From Iodobacter ciconiae (GTDB taxonomy: Bacteria; Pseudomonadota; Gammaproteobacteria; Burkholderiales; Chitinibacteraceae): DNA of 64,000 bases. The position numbers were made by a program, and so were the translations under genes. The stretch is from NCBI RefSeq assembly GCF_003952345.1, contig NZ_CP034433.1:1178001-1242000 (forward strand), written 5' to 3'. Shown one piece after another: positions 51,345 to 61,666 of this stretch (the first letter of the stretch is position 1; every line of letters starts with the position of its first letter). The notes below the pieces were generated by a model, which ran no database searches, had not been told where the DNA came from, and saw nothing but the letters and a program-made list of their open reading frames with translations.

Positions 51345-52303
51345 ACGATCAGCTTGATATTCTGGAAGAGGAATTACTCGAGGAGGCGGACGATCTCGAG
51401 AAGGCCGAGGAAGATGGTTCGGATATTGAGGCCGAGTCTGCCGCAGATGGTGCGGAGGCCCATGTTCATGAAAGCACGGGCGATGTGACCCAGATTTACC
51501 TGAATGAAATTGGTCAGAGTAAATTGTTAACCCCTGATGAAGAGCGGGCTTTGTCACGTAAAGTGGTACAAGGGGATTTTCAAGCACGGCAGAAAATGAT
51601 CGAGCATAATTTGCGCCTGGTCGTAAATATCGCCAAGCATTACATTAATCGCGGTATGACTCTTCTTGACTTAATTGAAGAAGGTAATATCGGATTAATG
51701 CATGCCTTAGAAAAATTTGACCCCGAACGGGGTTTTCGTTTTTCTACCTATGCTACATGGTGGATCAGGCAAAGTGTAGAACGCGCAATTATGAATCAAT
51801 CGCGCACTATCCGTTTGCCCGTACACGTGATTAAAGAATTAAATGTTTATTTACGTGCCCAAAGGCATTTAGAAGCCCAATTGGGGCATGAGCCGGTGAT
51901 TGAAGATATCGCTCATCTGGTAGGTAAATCGGTTGAAGATGTGCGTCGTGTCATGAGCTTGAATGAAAGGGTGGCATCATTAGATGCACCGCTGGATATC
52001 GATCCAATGCTCACTATTGGCGAATCGATTCCGGATGATCAGCACGATGGCCCGGAAGCTATTTTACAAAATGCGGAAGTAGAGCGTTATGTGCGCGAAT
52101 GGCTGAAACAGCTTAATGAAAAACAACGTATTGTGATTGAACGCCGTTATGGTCTCAACGGCTATGAGGTCTGTACACTGGAAGATTTAGCCGCCAATTT
52201 AAATTTAACCCGCGAGCGTGTGCGTCAGATTCAAATTGAAGCACTGGAACAGTTACGCCGCATCTTACGTCGCTATGGCGTAACGAGTGATGTCTTACTC
52301 TGA
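51341..52303 (+). CDS. rpoS: RNA polymerase sigma factor RpoS
   Basis: Stationary-phase and general-stress sigma factor, 320 aa. An acidic N-terminus is followed by region 1.2 (VTQIYLNEIGQSKLLT), region 2 (NLRLVVNIAKHYINRGMTLLDLIEEGNIGLMHALEKF and FSTYATWWIRQ), region 3 and region 4.2 (LNLTRERVRQIQIEALEQLR). ATGA overlap with nlpD suggests translational coupling; as in E. coli, a promoter inside nlpD is likely. Confidence 0.97.
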   Translation: MNDQLDILEEELLEEADDLEKAEEDGSDIEAESAADGAEAHVHESTGDVTQIYLNEIGQSKLLTPDEERALSRKVVQGDFQARQKMIEHNLRLVVNIAKHYINRGMTLLDLIEEGNIGLMHALEKFDPERGFRFSTYATWWIRQSVERAIMNQSRTIRLPVHVIKELNVYLRAQRHLEAQLGHEPVIEDIAHLVGKSVEDVRRVMSLNERVASLDAPLDIDPMLTIGESIPDDQHDGPEAILQNAEVERYVREWLKQLNEKQRIVIERRYGLNGYEVCTLEDLAANLNLTRERVRQIQIEALEQLRRILRRYGVTSDVLL

Positions 52304-52320
52304 TCGGGCCTTTGCTCTGC

Positions 52321-52357
52321 ATATAAAAAACCCGTGCGATCCACTGGTTTTTTATAT
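52321..52357 (+). terminator. Terminator after rpoS
   Basis: Perfect 12-bp repeat ATATAAAAAACC/GGTTTTTTATAT with a 13-nt loop, 18 bp after the stop. The rest of the gap to dapD (about 345 bp in all) is AT-rich and empty. Confidence 0.7.
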
Positions 52358-52593
52358 ATTTATGATGTTGTTATTTCAATTGTTTTAGCTGCATCTATTT
52401 ATTAATAATTTCTGTATGATTTTTGTAAAGCAATTTTTGATATTACTTTAATAGGGTAGTTATGTTTTTGATATTGGCTAGGGGTAATTGGTCAGTATAT
52501 CGAATTTATTGTATTTCTATTGGCATAGATTCAGGCTGGCTTTGTTTGTTATTATTTGGTGAGCATTAAAGTAGATTTGTTTGTAACGTGTTT

Positions 52594-52632
52594 AAAAAAA
52601 CCCAGATAAATTATTTTACACTGGGTTTTTTT
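52594..52632. terminator. Terminator after dapD
   Basis: AAAAAACCCAG and CTGGGTTTTTT with a 16-nt loop; on the minus strand it ends in a T-run. Confidence 0.75.
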
Positions 52633-52649
52633 GATCTTAATGATTCAGA

Positions 52650-53471
52650 TTAAATCCCGCGCAGCAAATCATTAATGCTGGTTTTTGCGCGGGTTTTTGC
52701 GTCAACTTTTTTGACGATCACTGCGCAGTACAGGCTGTATTTACCGTCTGCAGATGGCAGGTTGCCCGATACCACCACGGAGCCAGCCGGAATGCGGCCA
52801 TAAGTCACTTCGCCGGTTTCACGGTCGTAAATCTTGGTGCTTTGGCCAATATAAACACCCATCGAAATCACCGAGCCTTCTTCAACAATCACGCCTTCAA
52901 CCACTTCAGAGCGTGCGCCGATAAAGCAGTTGTCTTCGATAATGGTTGGGTTAGCTTGTAGTGGTTCGAGCACGCCGCCAATGCCTACACCACCGGACAG
53001 ATGTACGTTTTTACCAATCTGCGCGCAGCTGCCCACAGTGGCCCAGGTGTCTACCATGGTGCCTTCGTCTACATAGGCGCCGATATTCACGTAAGAAGGC
53101 ATCAACACCACGTTTTTGCCGATGAAGGAGCCACGACGCGCCATAGCATTAGGCACAACACGAAAGCCACCCTCGCGGAAATCGTTGTCGCTGTAATCAG
53201 CAAATTTTGAAGGTACTTTGTCGAAATACTGGGTGCAGCCGCCATTCATAGGGACATTGTCGTTAATGCGGAAAGACAGCAGCACGGCTTTTTTAAGCCA
53301 CTGATGGGTATGCCATTCTCCATCAATCTTTTCTGCTACGCGGTATTCACCCTTATCCAGGCCCAAAATCACGCTATTAATCGTTTCACGCAGCTCGGAT
53401 GGCACATTGGCAGGGGTGATCTCTGCACGGTTTTCAAAAGCAGTTTCGATGATTTGCTGAAGTTGGCTCAT
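52650..53471 (-). CDS. dapD: Tetrahydrodipicolinate N-succinyltransferase
   Basis: Succinyl branch of the diaminopimelate/lysine pathway. 273 aa. Left-handed beta-helix hexapeptides: [65 protein letters not shown]. It lies 100 bp downstream of dapC, the next enzyme. Confidence 0.97.
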   Translation of the reverse strand: MSQLQQIIETAFENRAEITPANVPSELRETINSVILGLDKGEYRVAEKIDGEWHTHQWLKKAVLLSFRINDNVPMNGGCTQYFDKVPSKFADYSDNDFREGGFRVVPNAMARRGSFIGKNVVLMPSYVNIGAYVDEGTMVDTWATVGSCAQIGKNVHLSGGVGIGGVLEPLQANPTIIEDNCFIGARSEVVEGVIVEEGSVISMGVYIGQSTKIYDRETGEVTYGRIPAGSVVVSGNLPSADGKYSLYCAVIVKKVDAKTRAKTSINDLLRGI

Positions 53472-53571
53472 GGTGCTTCCTTGGTTAGGTTATTCGTAAA
53501 GCGGGTAAAACCCGCCAAAGTGGTGACGTGGTATTCAGATGCGTGGCAGGTTTTACCCGCCCCGCATGATC

Positions 53572-54777
53572 TTAAAAAGAGGTATCAATATGGCGTTGGC
53601 AAAAGCGAACAATGCGCTCTGCTGCCGAAATACAATCGTTTAGTGGTGCGACTAAGGCTATGCGGATATAGCCAACACCGGGATTGATGCCGTGGGCGCT
53701 GCGAGCTAGAAAACTACCGGGTAAAACGGTGACGTATTCCTCTTTAAATAGCTGAAGGGCAAATGCAGCATCGTCTCCTCTGACTTTTGCCCAGAGATAA
53801 AAAGCGGCATCCGGCATGCTGATGTTTAAAACGCTTTGTAGCAAGGGGGTAATAGCGGCAAATTTCTGGCTATAGAGCGAGCGATTTTCGATCACATGTG
53901 CTTCATCATTCCAAGCTGCTGTGCTTGCGGCTTGCACCATCGGGCTCATCGCACAGCCGTGATAGGTACGGTAGAGTAAGAATTGTGCTAAAAGTTTCGC
54001 ATCCCCGGCTACAAAGCCAGAGCGTAAGCCGGGTACATTCGAGCGTTTTGATAGGGACGAGAAAATCACTAGATTATGGTAGTCGCGCCCCAGCTTAGCT
54101 GCCGCTTCGAGTGCGCCAAGTGGCTTATCTTCGCCGAAATAAATTTCTGAATAACACTCATCGGATGCAATCACAAAGCCATATCGATCTGACAAGGCAA
54201 ATAGTTTTTGCCAGTCGGCAAGGGATGCGACTGCGCCAGTTGGATTGCCGGGCGAGCAGGCAAAAACCAGCTGGGTGCGTTGCCAGATAGCAGGCGGTAC
54301 GGCATCCCAATCAGGCTGAAAGCGGTTTTCTGCATTGCAGTTTACAAAATAAGGCTTGGCCCCCGCTAAAAGAGCCGCTCCTTCGTAAATTTGATAAAAG
54401 GGATTGGGGGAGAGCACCAAGGGTTGCTGTTCAGAACGCGTATCAACAATAGTTTGGGCAAAAGCAAACAGCGCTTCGCGGCTACCGTTCACCGGAATGA
54501 TCTCTGTTGTTGGGTTAGGTGCAGTAATGTTGTAACGGTTGGCGAGCCAGCTGCTGATACTTTGCCTGAGCTCATCCGAGCCTAAGGTGGCCGGGTAGGC
54601 AGATAGCCCGTCAAAGTGTGCGGTTAGTGCATCGGTTATCAGCCTGGGTGTGGCATGTTTGGGCTCACCAATGGATAAATTGATATGAGCCAACGCCGGA
54701 TTGGGGCTAAGGCCTGCAAAAAGTTGCTTAAGTTTTTGAAACGGATAGGGCTGAAGCAAAGAGAGTTGCGGCGTCAT
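53572..54777 (-). CDS. dapC: Succinyldiaminopimelate transaminase
   Basis: PLP aminotransferase class I, 401 aa from MTPQLSLLQPYPFQKL. NLSIGEPKHATP near the start; the PLP lysine lies in IFSSLSKRSNVPGLRSGF; CSPGNPTGAVASLADW and SDECYSEIYFGED are conserved. Works next to DapD in the succinyl pathway. Confidence 0.94.
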   Translation of the reverse strand: MTPQLSLLQPYPFQKLKQLFAGLSPNPALAHINLSIGEPKHATPRLITDALTAHFDGLSAYPATLGSDELRQSISSWLANRYNITAPNPTTEIIPVNGSREALFAFAQTIVDTRSEQQPLVLSPNPFYQIYEGAALLAGAKPYFVNCNAENRFQPDWDAVPPAIWQRTQLVFACSPGNPTGAVASLADWQKLFALSDRYGFVIASDECYSEIYFGEDKPLGALEAAAKLGRDYHNLVIFSSLSKRSNVPGLRSGFVAGDAKLLAQFLLYRTYHGCAMSPMVQAASTAAWNDEAHVIENRSLYSQKFAAITPLLQSVLNISMPDAAFYLWAKVRGDDAAFALQLFKEEYVTVLPGSFLARSAHGINPGVGYIRIALVAPLNDCISAAERIVRFCQRHIDTSF

Positions 54778-54877
54778 AACGATCCGAGGGCACTGGGGAA
54801 AACCCCGATTATAGTGGCAGAGCGCCATCAGGTCTTGTGGCGCTTAATTGTCAGCGAAGGCAAACCTAAATCTCAAA

Positions 54878-54925
54878 CCACGCAGATTTGGAGAGCACGG
54901 AGCTACACGGAGAAATGCATGATAA
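54878..54925. repeat. Intergenic CACGGAG-type repeat
   Basis: Text such as AACCACGCAGATTTGGAGAG followed by CACGGAGCTACACGGAG contains several near-copies of ACGGAG. Similar motifs occur as dispersed intergenic repeats in many bacteria; only one copy is seen here. Confidence 0.35.
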
Positions 54926-54986
54926 GCACGGTTTGTGCCGTGAGTCTCCCGTATTTTCTTGGGGGCTGAGCGTTTTTTATTAGAAC

Positions 54987-55511
54987 TTACTTGAGTAAGT
55001 CGCCATATTCCTGCACCAGCTTGCGTACTTTTCCTGCAACGACTGCCGAGCAGTAAGGTTGCTGTGGATTTTGATCAAAGTAATCCTGATGGTAGGTTTC
55101 AGCAGGCCAGAATGTGGCGGCAGGTGTAATGGTCGTGACGATTGGGTCTTCGTATTGGCTGGCTAATTCAGCAATCATTTTTTTTGCGCTTAGCGCTTGC
55201 GCTTCGCTGTGGAAAAAAAGGCTGGAGCGATATTGTGTGCCTACATCCTCGCCCTGGCGATTAAGCGTGGTAGGGTCATGTAGGGCAAAAAATAATTCAA
55301 GCAGGGTATTGTAGCTGATGATAGCCGGATCAAAAGTCAGCTGAATGACCTCGGCATGGCCGGTGTCGCCAGCGCATACCGCTTTGTAAGCTGGCGCATC
55401 GACACTACCGCCCATATAGCCACAATCAACCTGTGATACGCCACGCAGGCGGGCAAAGGTGGCGTCGAGACACCAGAAGCAGCCGCCAGCAAAGGTTGCA
55501 ATTTCGCTCAT
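54987..55511 (-). CDS. msrA: Peptide-methionine (S)-S-oxide reductase
   Basis: 174 aa. Catalytic GGCFWC motif at residues 9-14, then GVSQVDCGYMGG, TGHAEVIQLTFDP and YHQDYFDQNP. The resolving Cys is in YCSAVV. Reduces oxidised methionine; cytoplasmic as no signal peptide is present. Confidence 0.95.
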   Translation of the reverse strand: MSEIATFAGGCFWCLDATFARLRGVSQVDCGYMGGSVDAPAYKAVCAGDTGHAEVIQLTFDPAIISYNTLLELFFALHDPTTLNRQGEDVGTQYRSSLFFHSEAQALSAKKMIAELASQYEDPIVTTITPAATFWPAETYHQDYFDQNPQQPYCSAVVAGKVRKLVQEYGDLLK

Positions 55512-55547
55512 GATTTGTTTCCCTGTTTAATTGTTCGGGTTAATGGC

Positions 55548-56375
55548 TTATTGCCGCGCACCGCGCAGATTGCTGGGCAGCGGGCCGCTGAAATTACAGC
55601 GGTAGGGGTTGATATCCAATCCGCCACGGCGGGTGTAACGCGCATAAACAGCAAGCTTTATCGGAGCACAATCACGCATGATGTCAACAAAAATACGCTC
55701 TACACATTGCTCGTGAAATTCATTGTGATTGCGAAATGAAATTAAATAGCGCAGCAGAGATTCACGATTAATCGGCTTACCGGTATAGCTGATTTGGATG
55801 CTGGCCCAATCGGGCTGGCCGGTTACAAGGCAGTTGGACTTTAGTAAGTTGGATGTTAAAGACTCGGTAATGGTGGTTTCGCCGCTGTCACATTTTAATA
55901 AACCAGCCAGAGGGCTGTACTGATCCACTTCAATATCCAGATTATCAATGCAATAGCCATCGAGCTCTGTAAGGCGCTGTTGGTGAAATTGCTCCGGGAT
56001 GATCAGCTGAACACCAATATTTGTGCCTGTTGCTGTAGATAAGTCGGCTTGCAGCAGGCTTTGTAAGGCTTCGCGTGTTTCCAATTTAGTCTGATTAAAA
56101 CTATTTAAATAAAGCTTAAATGATTTTGATTCGATAATGTTCGGGCTGCTGGCCGGGATATTAAAAATAGCAATGGCGACCTGCGGTTTACCCCGGCTAT
56201 TGAGCCAGGATAGCTCGTAGCCATTCCAGATATCCATCCCCATAAACGGTAGCGTTTCACCTAAACCAATTTCCTGGCGTTTGCCTGCGCGTGAAATGGG
56301 AAAAAGTAGGCTGGGATCGTATTCAGTAATGTAGCTGACTGTTTTGCCCAGGGGGGAGTGTTCAACGTCGCTCAC
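55548..56375 (-). CDS. queF: NADPH-dependent 7-cyano-7-deazaguanine reductase (type II)
   Basis: Makes preQ1 from preQ0 in queuosine synthesis. 275 aa, the two-domain type. ESKSFKLYLNSFNQTK is the substrate motif; the active-site Cys is in LKSNCLVTGQPDWASIQI; the NADPH segment FRNHNEFHEQCVE follows. No other que genes nearby. No preQ1 riboswitch was recognised upstream. Confidence 0.95.
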   Translation of the reverse strand: MSDVEHSPLGKTVSYITEYDPSLLFPISRAGKRQEIGLGETLPFMGMDIWNGYELSWLNSRGKPQVAIAIFNIPASSPNIIESKSFKLYLNSFNQTKLETREALQSLLQADLSTATGTNIGVQLIIPEQFHQQRLTELDGYCIDNLDIEVDQYSPLAGLLKCDSGETTITESLTSNLLKSNCLVTGQPDWASIQISYTGKPINRESLLRYLISFRNHNEFHEQCVERIFVDIMRDCAPIKLAVYARYTRRGGLDINPYRCNFSGPLPSNLRGARQ

Positions 56376-56733
56376 AAGCGCTCCTTTAAGTGGGTTGGAT
56401 CAGGTAAGTGCCTGTACAAAAATTTCCCTGCTGCGTTGTGCCTTCTCGCCATGCTGCCTTTGTTGGCGGCCTTGCCGGCAGCTTTTGTATAAGCATTTAG
56501 AGGCAATAAGCTGCACTCATCTGATCATTTATGTTGCATTTTATCGTCTAAAGCTGGAGTGATGGGGAAAAACAAGAGGCTGGCTTATACTTAATTCCCC
56601 ATCCTGAAGGCCCTGGATTTTTGTATGGTTTTTGTAAAAATTCAGCTGTTTGGCGGGATTTTTGATAAAAATACTTGGGGATAATCGTTTGCTAAGTTAT
56701 TTCGTAAGTGTATTTTTGGCTGCAGCTTAGGGT
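56376..56733. other. Intergenic region between queF and lexA
   Basis: About 358 bp containing the queF promoter and the lexA 3' region. An open frame on the plus strand (56344-56562) looks non-coding. Confidence 0.4.
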
Positions 56734-57321
56734 TTATTTATATTTTCTGATCAGCCCTACCATCACGCCAAAGATTTCCAAACCCTCTTTAGGGCGGATG
56801 GGCTCATAAGCAGGGTTGTGCGGCATCAGTATATAGCCCTGTTTATCGCGGCTCAGTGTTTTAAGCGTGTATTCGCCATCAACGATTGCAACCACCACAT
56901 CTCCTAAATTGGCGCTATGGCGTTTTTCTACGACGGCGATATCCCCATCGTGAATACCGGCATCAATCATTGAATCGCCTTTTACCCTGACCATCACCGA
57001 GGCGGATGGGCGCTCGATCAGGTAATCATCAATGCTAATGGCTTCGCTCATGGCGTCGTTTGCAGCAGCAGGCAGGCCGGCGGGGACCGGGAAATCAGCC
57101 AATTCACGCTCAAAGAAACGCTTGGTAGGGGCAAGGCGTTTATCGGGCGTGGTGTCCACATAGCCTGCGAGCATCAGGCGCTTTACTAGGGCTGATACAG
57201 CGGATTTGGAAGCCAGCCCGAGTAAATCACCAATCAATGAATAGGAAGGTAAGTTACGGTAGTCGGCATAATAGTCTTGCAGTTTGCCAAGGTATTCGGC
57301 GTCGCGATTGGGGTGTGCCAT
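56734..57321 (-). CDS. lexA: LexA-family SOS repressor, divergent DNA-binding domain
   Basis: 195 aa from MAHPNRDAEYLG. An N-terminal winged-helix-like region (about 8-70) that differs from the usual LexA (no TRAEIA-x-x-LGF motif) is followed by the S24 self-cleavage domain. Cleavage site A81-G82 (FPVPAGLP), catalytic Ser117 in GDSMIDAGI, Lys154 in EYTLKTL. All LexA landmarks are in their expected positions. Two palindromic operators overlap its own promoter, so autorepression is likely. A second, conventional LexA could be elsewhere in the genome. Confidence 0.88.
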   Translation of the reverse strand: MAHPNRDAEYLGKLQDYYADYRNLPSYSLIGDLLGLASKSAVSALVKRLMLAGYVDTTPDKRLAPTKRFFERELADFPVPAGLPAAANDAMSEAISIDDYLIERPSASVMVRVKGDSMIDAGIHDGDIAVVEKRHSANLGDVVVAIVDGEYTLKTLSRDKQGYILMPHNPAYEPIRPKEGLEIFGVMVGLIRKYK

Positions 57322-57337
57322 AAGATTTAACCTGTGC

Positions 57338-57386
57338 AGAACAAACGTTCTACCACTAGCGTAGTGAACGTTCGTTCTGTTGTCAA
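57338..57386 (-). promoter_or_regulatory. lexA promoter with two GAAC-N4-GTTC operators
   Basis: On the minus strand: TTGACA (57386-57381), 17-bp spacer, TACGCT (57363-57358). Operator 1 (57365-57378, AGAACGAACGTTCA) lies in the spacer; operator 2 (57338-57351, AGAACAAACGTTCT) lies just downstream of the -10 box. The centres are 27 bp apart. Both share AGAAC-R-AACGTTC. Confidence 0.8.
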
Positions 57387-57467
57387 GCGGCAGCAGCCTG
57401 CCTGTTGTGTATCTGCGTAGATCAATCCAATTCAGCCAGTTTGGACTTTTACCGTACACCTTAGAGC

Positions 57468-58448
57468 ATGCTGTTTTACAATGGCTGCCTTTCTGCTTCG
57501 CTTTGGCTGTATATCTTGAAGATTTTACTTGCCCCCATGGAGGGGCTGCTTGATTTTGTATTGCGTGATGTACTGACCCGGGTGGGAGGTATTGATATGT
57601 GCGTCACCGAGTTTATTCGGGTCAGTGGCTCTTTATTACCCAATAAAACATTTTTACGTATTGCCCCTGAGCTACTCAACGGTAGTAAAACCGTAGCAGG
57701 GGTGCCGGTGAGCGTGCAGCTGCTGGGCTCCGATCCTGTTTGTATGGCAGAAAACGCCGCACGCCTGGCTGAGCTTGGTCCTTATGAAATTGATTTGAAT
57801 TTTGGTTGTCCGGCTAAAAGTGTAAATCGCCACCGTGGTGGTGCAGTGCTGTTGCAAGAGCCTGAGTTAATTCATGAGATTGTAGGGGCGGTACGCCGTG
57901 CTGTGCCTGCACATATTTCCGTGACGGCCAAGATGCGTCTTGGTTACAACGACAGTAGCCAGGCGATTGAGTGTGCGCAAGCGATGGCCAGTGCAGGTGC
58001 TGCACGGGTGGTGGTCCATGCACGTACCAAGCTCGATGGCTACAAGCCGCCTGCTTATTGGGAATTAATCCCTGCGGTGCGCGAGGCTCTGTCTGTGCCC
58101 GTCGTGGCCAATGGTGAGATCTGGACTGTGGAGGAGTTTCATCGCTGTATGGCCGTTTCAGGTTGCGATCAGATTATGCTGGGGCGGGGGATTGTGTCTA
58201 ACCCGGCTTTGGCTCTGATGGCTAAGACAGGGCAGGCCCCGTTGCCATGGGCCGAGTTGCAACCTCTGTTTATTTGTTTCTGGCAATTGGTTCAGGCGCA
58301 GCACATTATGCCCAGGCACAGAGCGGGGCGAATAAAACAGTGGCTGACTTATCTGCGCCGTACTTACCCAGAGGCTGAGGCGCTGTTTGCAGAGGTTCGT
58401 ACTTTAACCGAGCCGGATGATGTGGCTGCCGTATTATTGGAAAAGTAG
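57468..58448 (+). CDS. dusC: tRNA-dihydrouridine(16) synthase
   Basis: FMN enzyme reducing U16 of tRNA. About 310-326 aa. ILLAPMEGLLDFVLRDVLTR, CVTEFIRVSG, LNFGCPAKSVNRHRGGAVLL and VVVHARTKLDGYKPPAYW, then ANGEIWTVEEF. The frame starts at ATG 57468, but a TTG at 57516 (MKILLAPMEG) fits the family better. Divergent from lexA. Confidence 0.93.
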   Translation: MLFYNGCLSASLWLYILKILLAPMEGLLDFVLRDVLTRVGGIDMCVTEFIRVSGSLLPNKTFLRIAPELLNGSKTVAGVPVSVQLLGSDPVCMAENAARLAELGPYEIDLNFGCPAKSVNRHRGGAVLLQEPELIHEIVGAVRRAVPAHISVTAKMRLGYNDSSQAIECAQAMASAGAARVVVHARTKLDGYKPPAYWELIPAVREALSVPVVANGEIWTVEEFHRCMAVSGCDQIMLGRGIVSNPALALMAKTGQAPLPWAELQPLFICFWQLVQAQHIMPRHRAGRIKQWLTYLRRTYPEAEALFAEVRTLTEPDDVAAVLLEK

Positions 58449-58463
58449 TCGGAAAGGATAAAT

Positions 58464-59345
58464 ATGCAAGGGTATTACGATAGATTGGCTGCGGCTTTAC
58501 TGCCAATGCTGGCAGACAGGGCATTAGTTCGTGATGCGGTTATTTCTGCTGTTTTTATTTTTTCTCTCATGGTTTGCCGCTCTTTAGTACGGCGGGCTAT
58601 TTTACGGCGGCATGATTTAGGGTCGGAGGTACGCCGCCGCTGGGTGGTTTATCTTCGCAACTGCTCTTTGGGCGTGTTTACGCTTGGGATGATTTTTATC
58701 TGGGGGCATGAGATTCAGACTTTTGCTGTGTCGCTGGTGGCAATTGCTGCTGCGGTTGTGCTTGCAACTAAAGAAATGATTCTTTGCATGCTGGGATCTA
58801 TTTTTCGCAGTAGTAGTAATGCCTTTGCAGTGGGGGACAGAGTTGAAATTGGCGGGGTACGCGGTCAGGTTATTGATATGAATCTGGTGTCTACTACCCT
58901 GATGGAGTCCAGCCACGCTTCTCATTGTCAGGGAACGGTTGGCCGGGGTGTGACAGTGCCAAACTCGTTGCTGCTGAGCCAGCCGGTTTTTAATGAAAGC
59001 ATGTTGGGCGATTATGTTTTACAAACCATTCATATTGCTATTTTACGTAGCGATGATTGGGAAAAGGCCGAGCGGGTGCTGATGGAGGCAGGGGAGGTGA
59101 TTGCTGCGGAATACGCTCAGGATCTATCCCGCCATGCGCGCGAGCTGGAGCGTCGCTATGCGCTGGAGTCCCCGATGATGGAGCCTAGGGTGCGAATCTT
59201 TCTTGATCGTTATGAAGAAATTGGCTTGCAACTGCAGGTTGCTGTGCCGCTTGGGCAGCGTTCAAAAGTTGAGCAGCGGGTGTTGAGGTTATTTTTGCAA
59301 GGCATGAATACCAAAAAGTCATTACTTAAAAATGACGTGAAGTGA
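58464..59345 (+). CDS. MscS-family mechanosensitive channel-like protein
   Basis: 293 aa. Three hydrophobic segments in the first 115 residues, the third being the pore-type helix (VSLVAIAAAVVLATKEMI). An MscS beta domain follows (FAVGDRVEIGGVRGQVIDMNLVSTTLME, VTVPNSLLL). It is short for the family. Starts 16 bp after dusC with a GGA site, so the two are probably cotranscribed. Confidence 0.85.
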   Translation: MQGYYDRLAAALLPMLADRALVRDAVISAVFIFSLMVCRSLVRRAILRRHDLGSEVRRRWVVYLRNCSLGVFTLGMIFIWGHEIQTFAVSLVAIAAAVVLATKEMILCMLGSIFRSSSNAFAVGDRVEIGGVRGQVIDMNLVSTTLMESSHASHCQGTVGRGVTVPNSLLLSQPVFNESMLGDYVLQTIHIAILRSDDWEKAERVLMEAGEVIAAEYAQDLSRHARELERRYALESPMMEPRVRIFLDRYEEIGLQLQVAVPLGQRSKVEQRVLRLFLQGMNTKKSLLKNDVK

Positions 59346-59623
59346 TTTGGGCAGGGCACGCTGGTCTTAATTGAGAGTCTTTAATTAGCATGCCACTTTC
59401 GGTGTATTTATTGAAAATACCTTCCTTTTTTTAGGGAATACTACCTCTTTTCTGACTTTAGTGGTGCAGACAAAGGGAGAGAGATTATGTGCAGTTTTTA
59501 ACTTGGGACTCAACTCGCGCTCCCGGCAGCCAGGTTGCGGTTATCTGTACTGGCGGGGCAGATCAATCTGGTTTTTTTTCGCGATAGATGGCGCGAGCAT
59601 AACAGGCACATAACGGTTGCGCG

Positions 59624-60316
59624 TCAAGTGACTTGTAGACCCGCTTTAGAAAGCTTCAGTATCCGGCCACATTTACCTGCCAGCTCAGAATCATGCGTCA
59701 CAATGACAAAGCCTGTGCCTGATTCCTTGGCTAATTCCAGCATTAATTCGAATACCCCCCCAGCCGTTTCTCGGTCCAGATTGCCCGTTGGCTCATCAGC
59801 TAATACGCAGGCCGGCCGGGTAACCAGGGCTCGGGCAATCGCGGTGCGCTGGCGCTCGCCACCGGACAGCTCGCTTGGCTTATGGTGGCTGCGGTCAGTC
59901 AGGCCAACCCGGGCAAGAATGGTCTGGGCTTCTTTTATGGCGGCAATCTTATCCATGCGGCGGATGAGGAGCGGCATAGCAACATTTTCTGCTGCAGTAA
60001 ATTCAGGTAACAAATGATGAAACTGGTAAACAAAGCCCAAGTGTTGATTGCGCATCAGCCCACGCTCGGTTTCACTGCCGGCAAGCGGGTCTTTGCCCAT
60101 TAGCTGGATTTTTCCGCTGCTCGGTGCATCCAGTGCGCCAAGGCAGTGCAGCAGGGTTGATTTGCCTGAGCCGGAAGCGCCCACAATCGCTACGGTTTCA
60201 CCACGGTGCAGTTCAAAATCAATATGTGCCAGTACTTGGGTTTCCAGCTTGCCGGTTTTATAGCTTTTGCTTAAATTTTGCGCCGCTAGTACCGGTACTT
60301 GATCAGTATTACTCAT
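59624..60316 (-). CDS. lolD: Lipoprotein-releasing system ATP-binding protein
   Basis: ABC ATPase that powers release of outer-membrane lipoproteins to LolA. 230 aa from [19 protein letters not shown]. Walker [27 protein letters not shown] signature and [11 protein letters not shown]alker B. Overlaps lolC by 8 bp. A longer upstream frame belongs to the overlap and is not used. Confidence 0.96.
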   Translation of the reverse strand: MSNTDQVPVLAAQNLSKSYKTGKLETQVLAHIDFELHRGETVAIVGASGSGKSTLLHCLGALDAPSSGKIQLMGKDPLAGSETERGLMRNQHLGFVYQFHHLLPEFTAAENVAMPLLIRRMDKIAAIKEAQTILARVGLTDRSHHKPSELSGGERQRTAIARALVTRPACVLADEPTGNLDRETAGGVFELMLELAKESGTGFVIVTHDSELAGKCGRILKLSKAGLQVT

Positions 60317-61547
60317 AACGTAAAGCCTCGGCAGGGTTGACGCGAGAGGCGCGCCAGCTAGGGTAGAGGGTGGCAACAAGGGCAAGCACGAGAGAAATGA
60401 GGCCGATGCTACTGACATCACTCCACAGTACACGTGATGGCAGTTCGGAAATCAGATAAACATCTGGGGACAAAATGGCGGTGCCTAGGATGCGTTCAAT
60501 AAACGGCACAATTACATCTAGATTTTTAGAGATAAATACGCCAGCCAGTACGCCCGAGCCTGTGCCGATCAAGCCGGATAAGGCACCCTGAATTACAAAA
60601 ATTTTCATGATCGAGCCGGGAGCAGCTCCCAGGGTGCGCAAGATGGCAATGTCGGCTTGCTTATCGGTGACAACCATCACCAGGGTAGAAACCAAATTAA
60701 ACGCAGCGACTGCTACAATCAGTGTCAGGATGATAAACATCATACGTTTTTCGATTTCAACGGCACGAAAATAAGTGGGGTTTTCCTGGGTCCAGTCGCC
60801 TACCAGTAAATTGGGCATCTCCTGATTTAGTTCGCGTGCGATGCGGCGGGACAGATTCAGATCATCTAGCTTAAGTCTCAGCCCAGAAACAGCATCTCCT
60901 GCCCGAAATAGTTTTTGTGCATCGCTTAGATGAATCATTGCCACACCCGCATCGTAGGGCGCGTAATCGGCTTTAAATATGCCGGTGACGGTAAATTGCT
61001 TATATCTAGGGGTAAACCCCGCAATGGTGACCTGGCCCTGAGGTGTAATCAGTGTAACGCGGTCCCCTGTGCGAACGCCCAGCTCGTTAGCAAGGGAAAT
61101 ACCGAGGATCACACCAAATCCATCGGCGTGTAAGGATTGGAGCTTGCCACTGACCAGCTTACCGGCAACTTCATTCACTGCGCTTTCCTGCCCGGGGTCA
61201 ATCCCCCGGATCAGCACACCTTTAACCTGCTCGCCCCCATTTGTTAGTAAGCCTTGCCCCAGCACATAGGGGGCTGTGGCAAGCACATGCGGGTTCTTTT
61301 TTGCGGTATCGGCGGCAGACTGCCAGTCTGCCAGCTGATTACCTACGCCACTGATTTGCACATGTGCGGCCATGCCAAGAATGCGGTTACGCACTTCTTC
61401 CTGAAAGCCATTCATCACGGACAACACAATAATCAGCGCAGCCACACCAAGGGCAATGCCGATGACAGAAATAAGAGAAATAAACGAGATAAAGCCATTA
61501 CGACGGCTGGCACGCGTATAGCGCAGGCCGATCAGAAGTTCATACAT
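60309..61547 (-). CDS. lolC: Lipoprotein-releasing system transmembrane protein (LolC/LolE)
   Basis: 412 aa. First membrane helix [20 protein letters not shown], a large periplasmic domain (about 50-270), and three C-terminal helices. N-terminal motif [16 protein letters not shown] is typical. Only one such gene is present, so the transporter may be a homodimer, as in many betaproteobacteria. Operon with lolD. Confidence 0.95.
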   Translation of the reverse strand: MYELLIGLRYTRASRRNGFISFISLISVIGIALGVAALIIVLSVMNGFQEEVRNRILGMAAHVQISGVGNQLADWQSAADTAKKNPHVLATAPYVLGQGLLTNGGEQVKGVLIRGIDPGQESAVNEVAGKLVSGKLQSLHADGFGVILGISLANELGVRTGDRVTLITPQGQVTIAGFTPRYKQFTVTGIFKADYAPYDAGVAMIHLSDAQKLFRAGDAVSGLRLKLDDLNLSRRIARELNQEMPNLLVGDWTQENPTYFRAVEIEKRMMFIILTLIVAVAAFNLVSTLVMVVTDKQADIAILRTLGAAPGSIMKIFVIQGALSGLIGTGSGVLAGVFISKNLDVIVPFIERILGTAILSPDVYLISELPSRVLWSDVSSIGLISLVLALVATLYPSWRASRVNPAEALRYE

Positions 61548-61666
61548 GGGAGGTAAAGTCTAAGCAGGGCGAGAAAGGCGGCTAGTTTAGCATGCTTAGA
61601 TCGCGATGCTTGCCTGCATATGGGGTAAATATGGTGGCCGGAGTTTGTTTTATTGATAAATGACGG

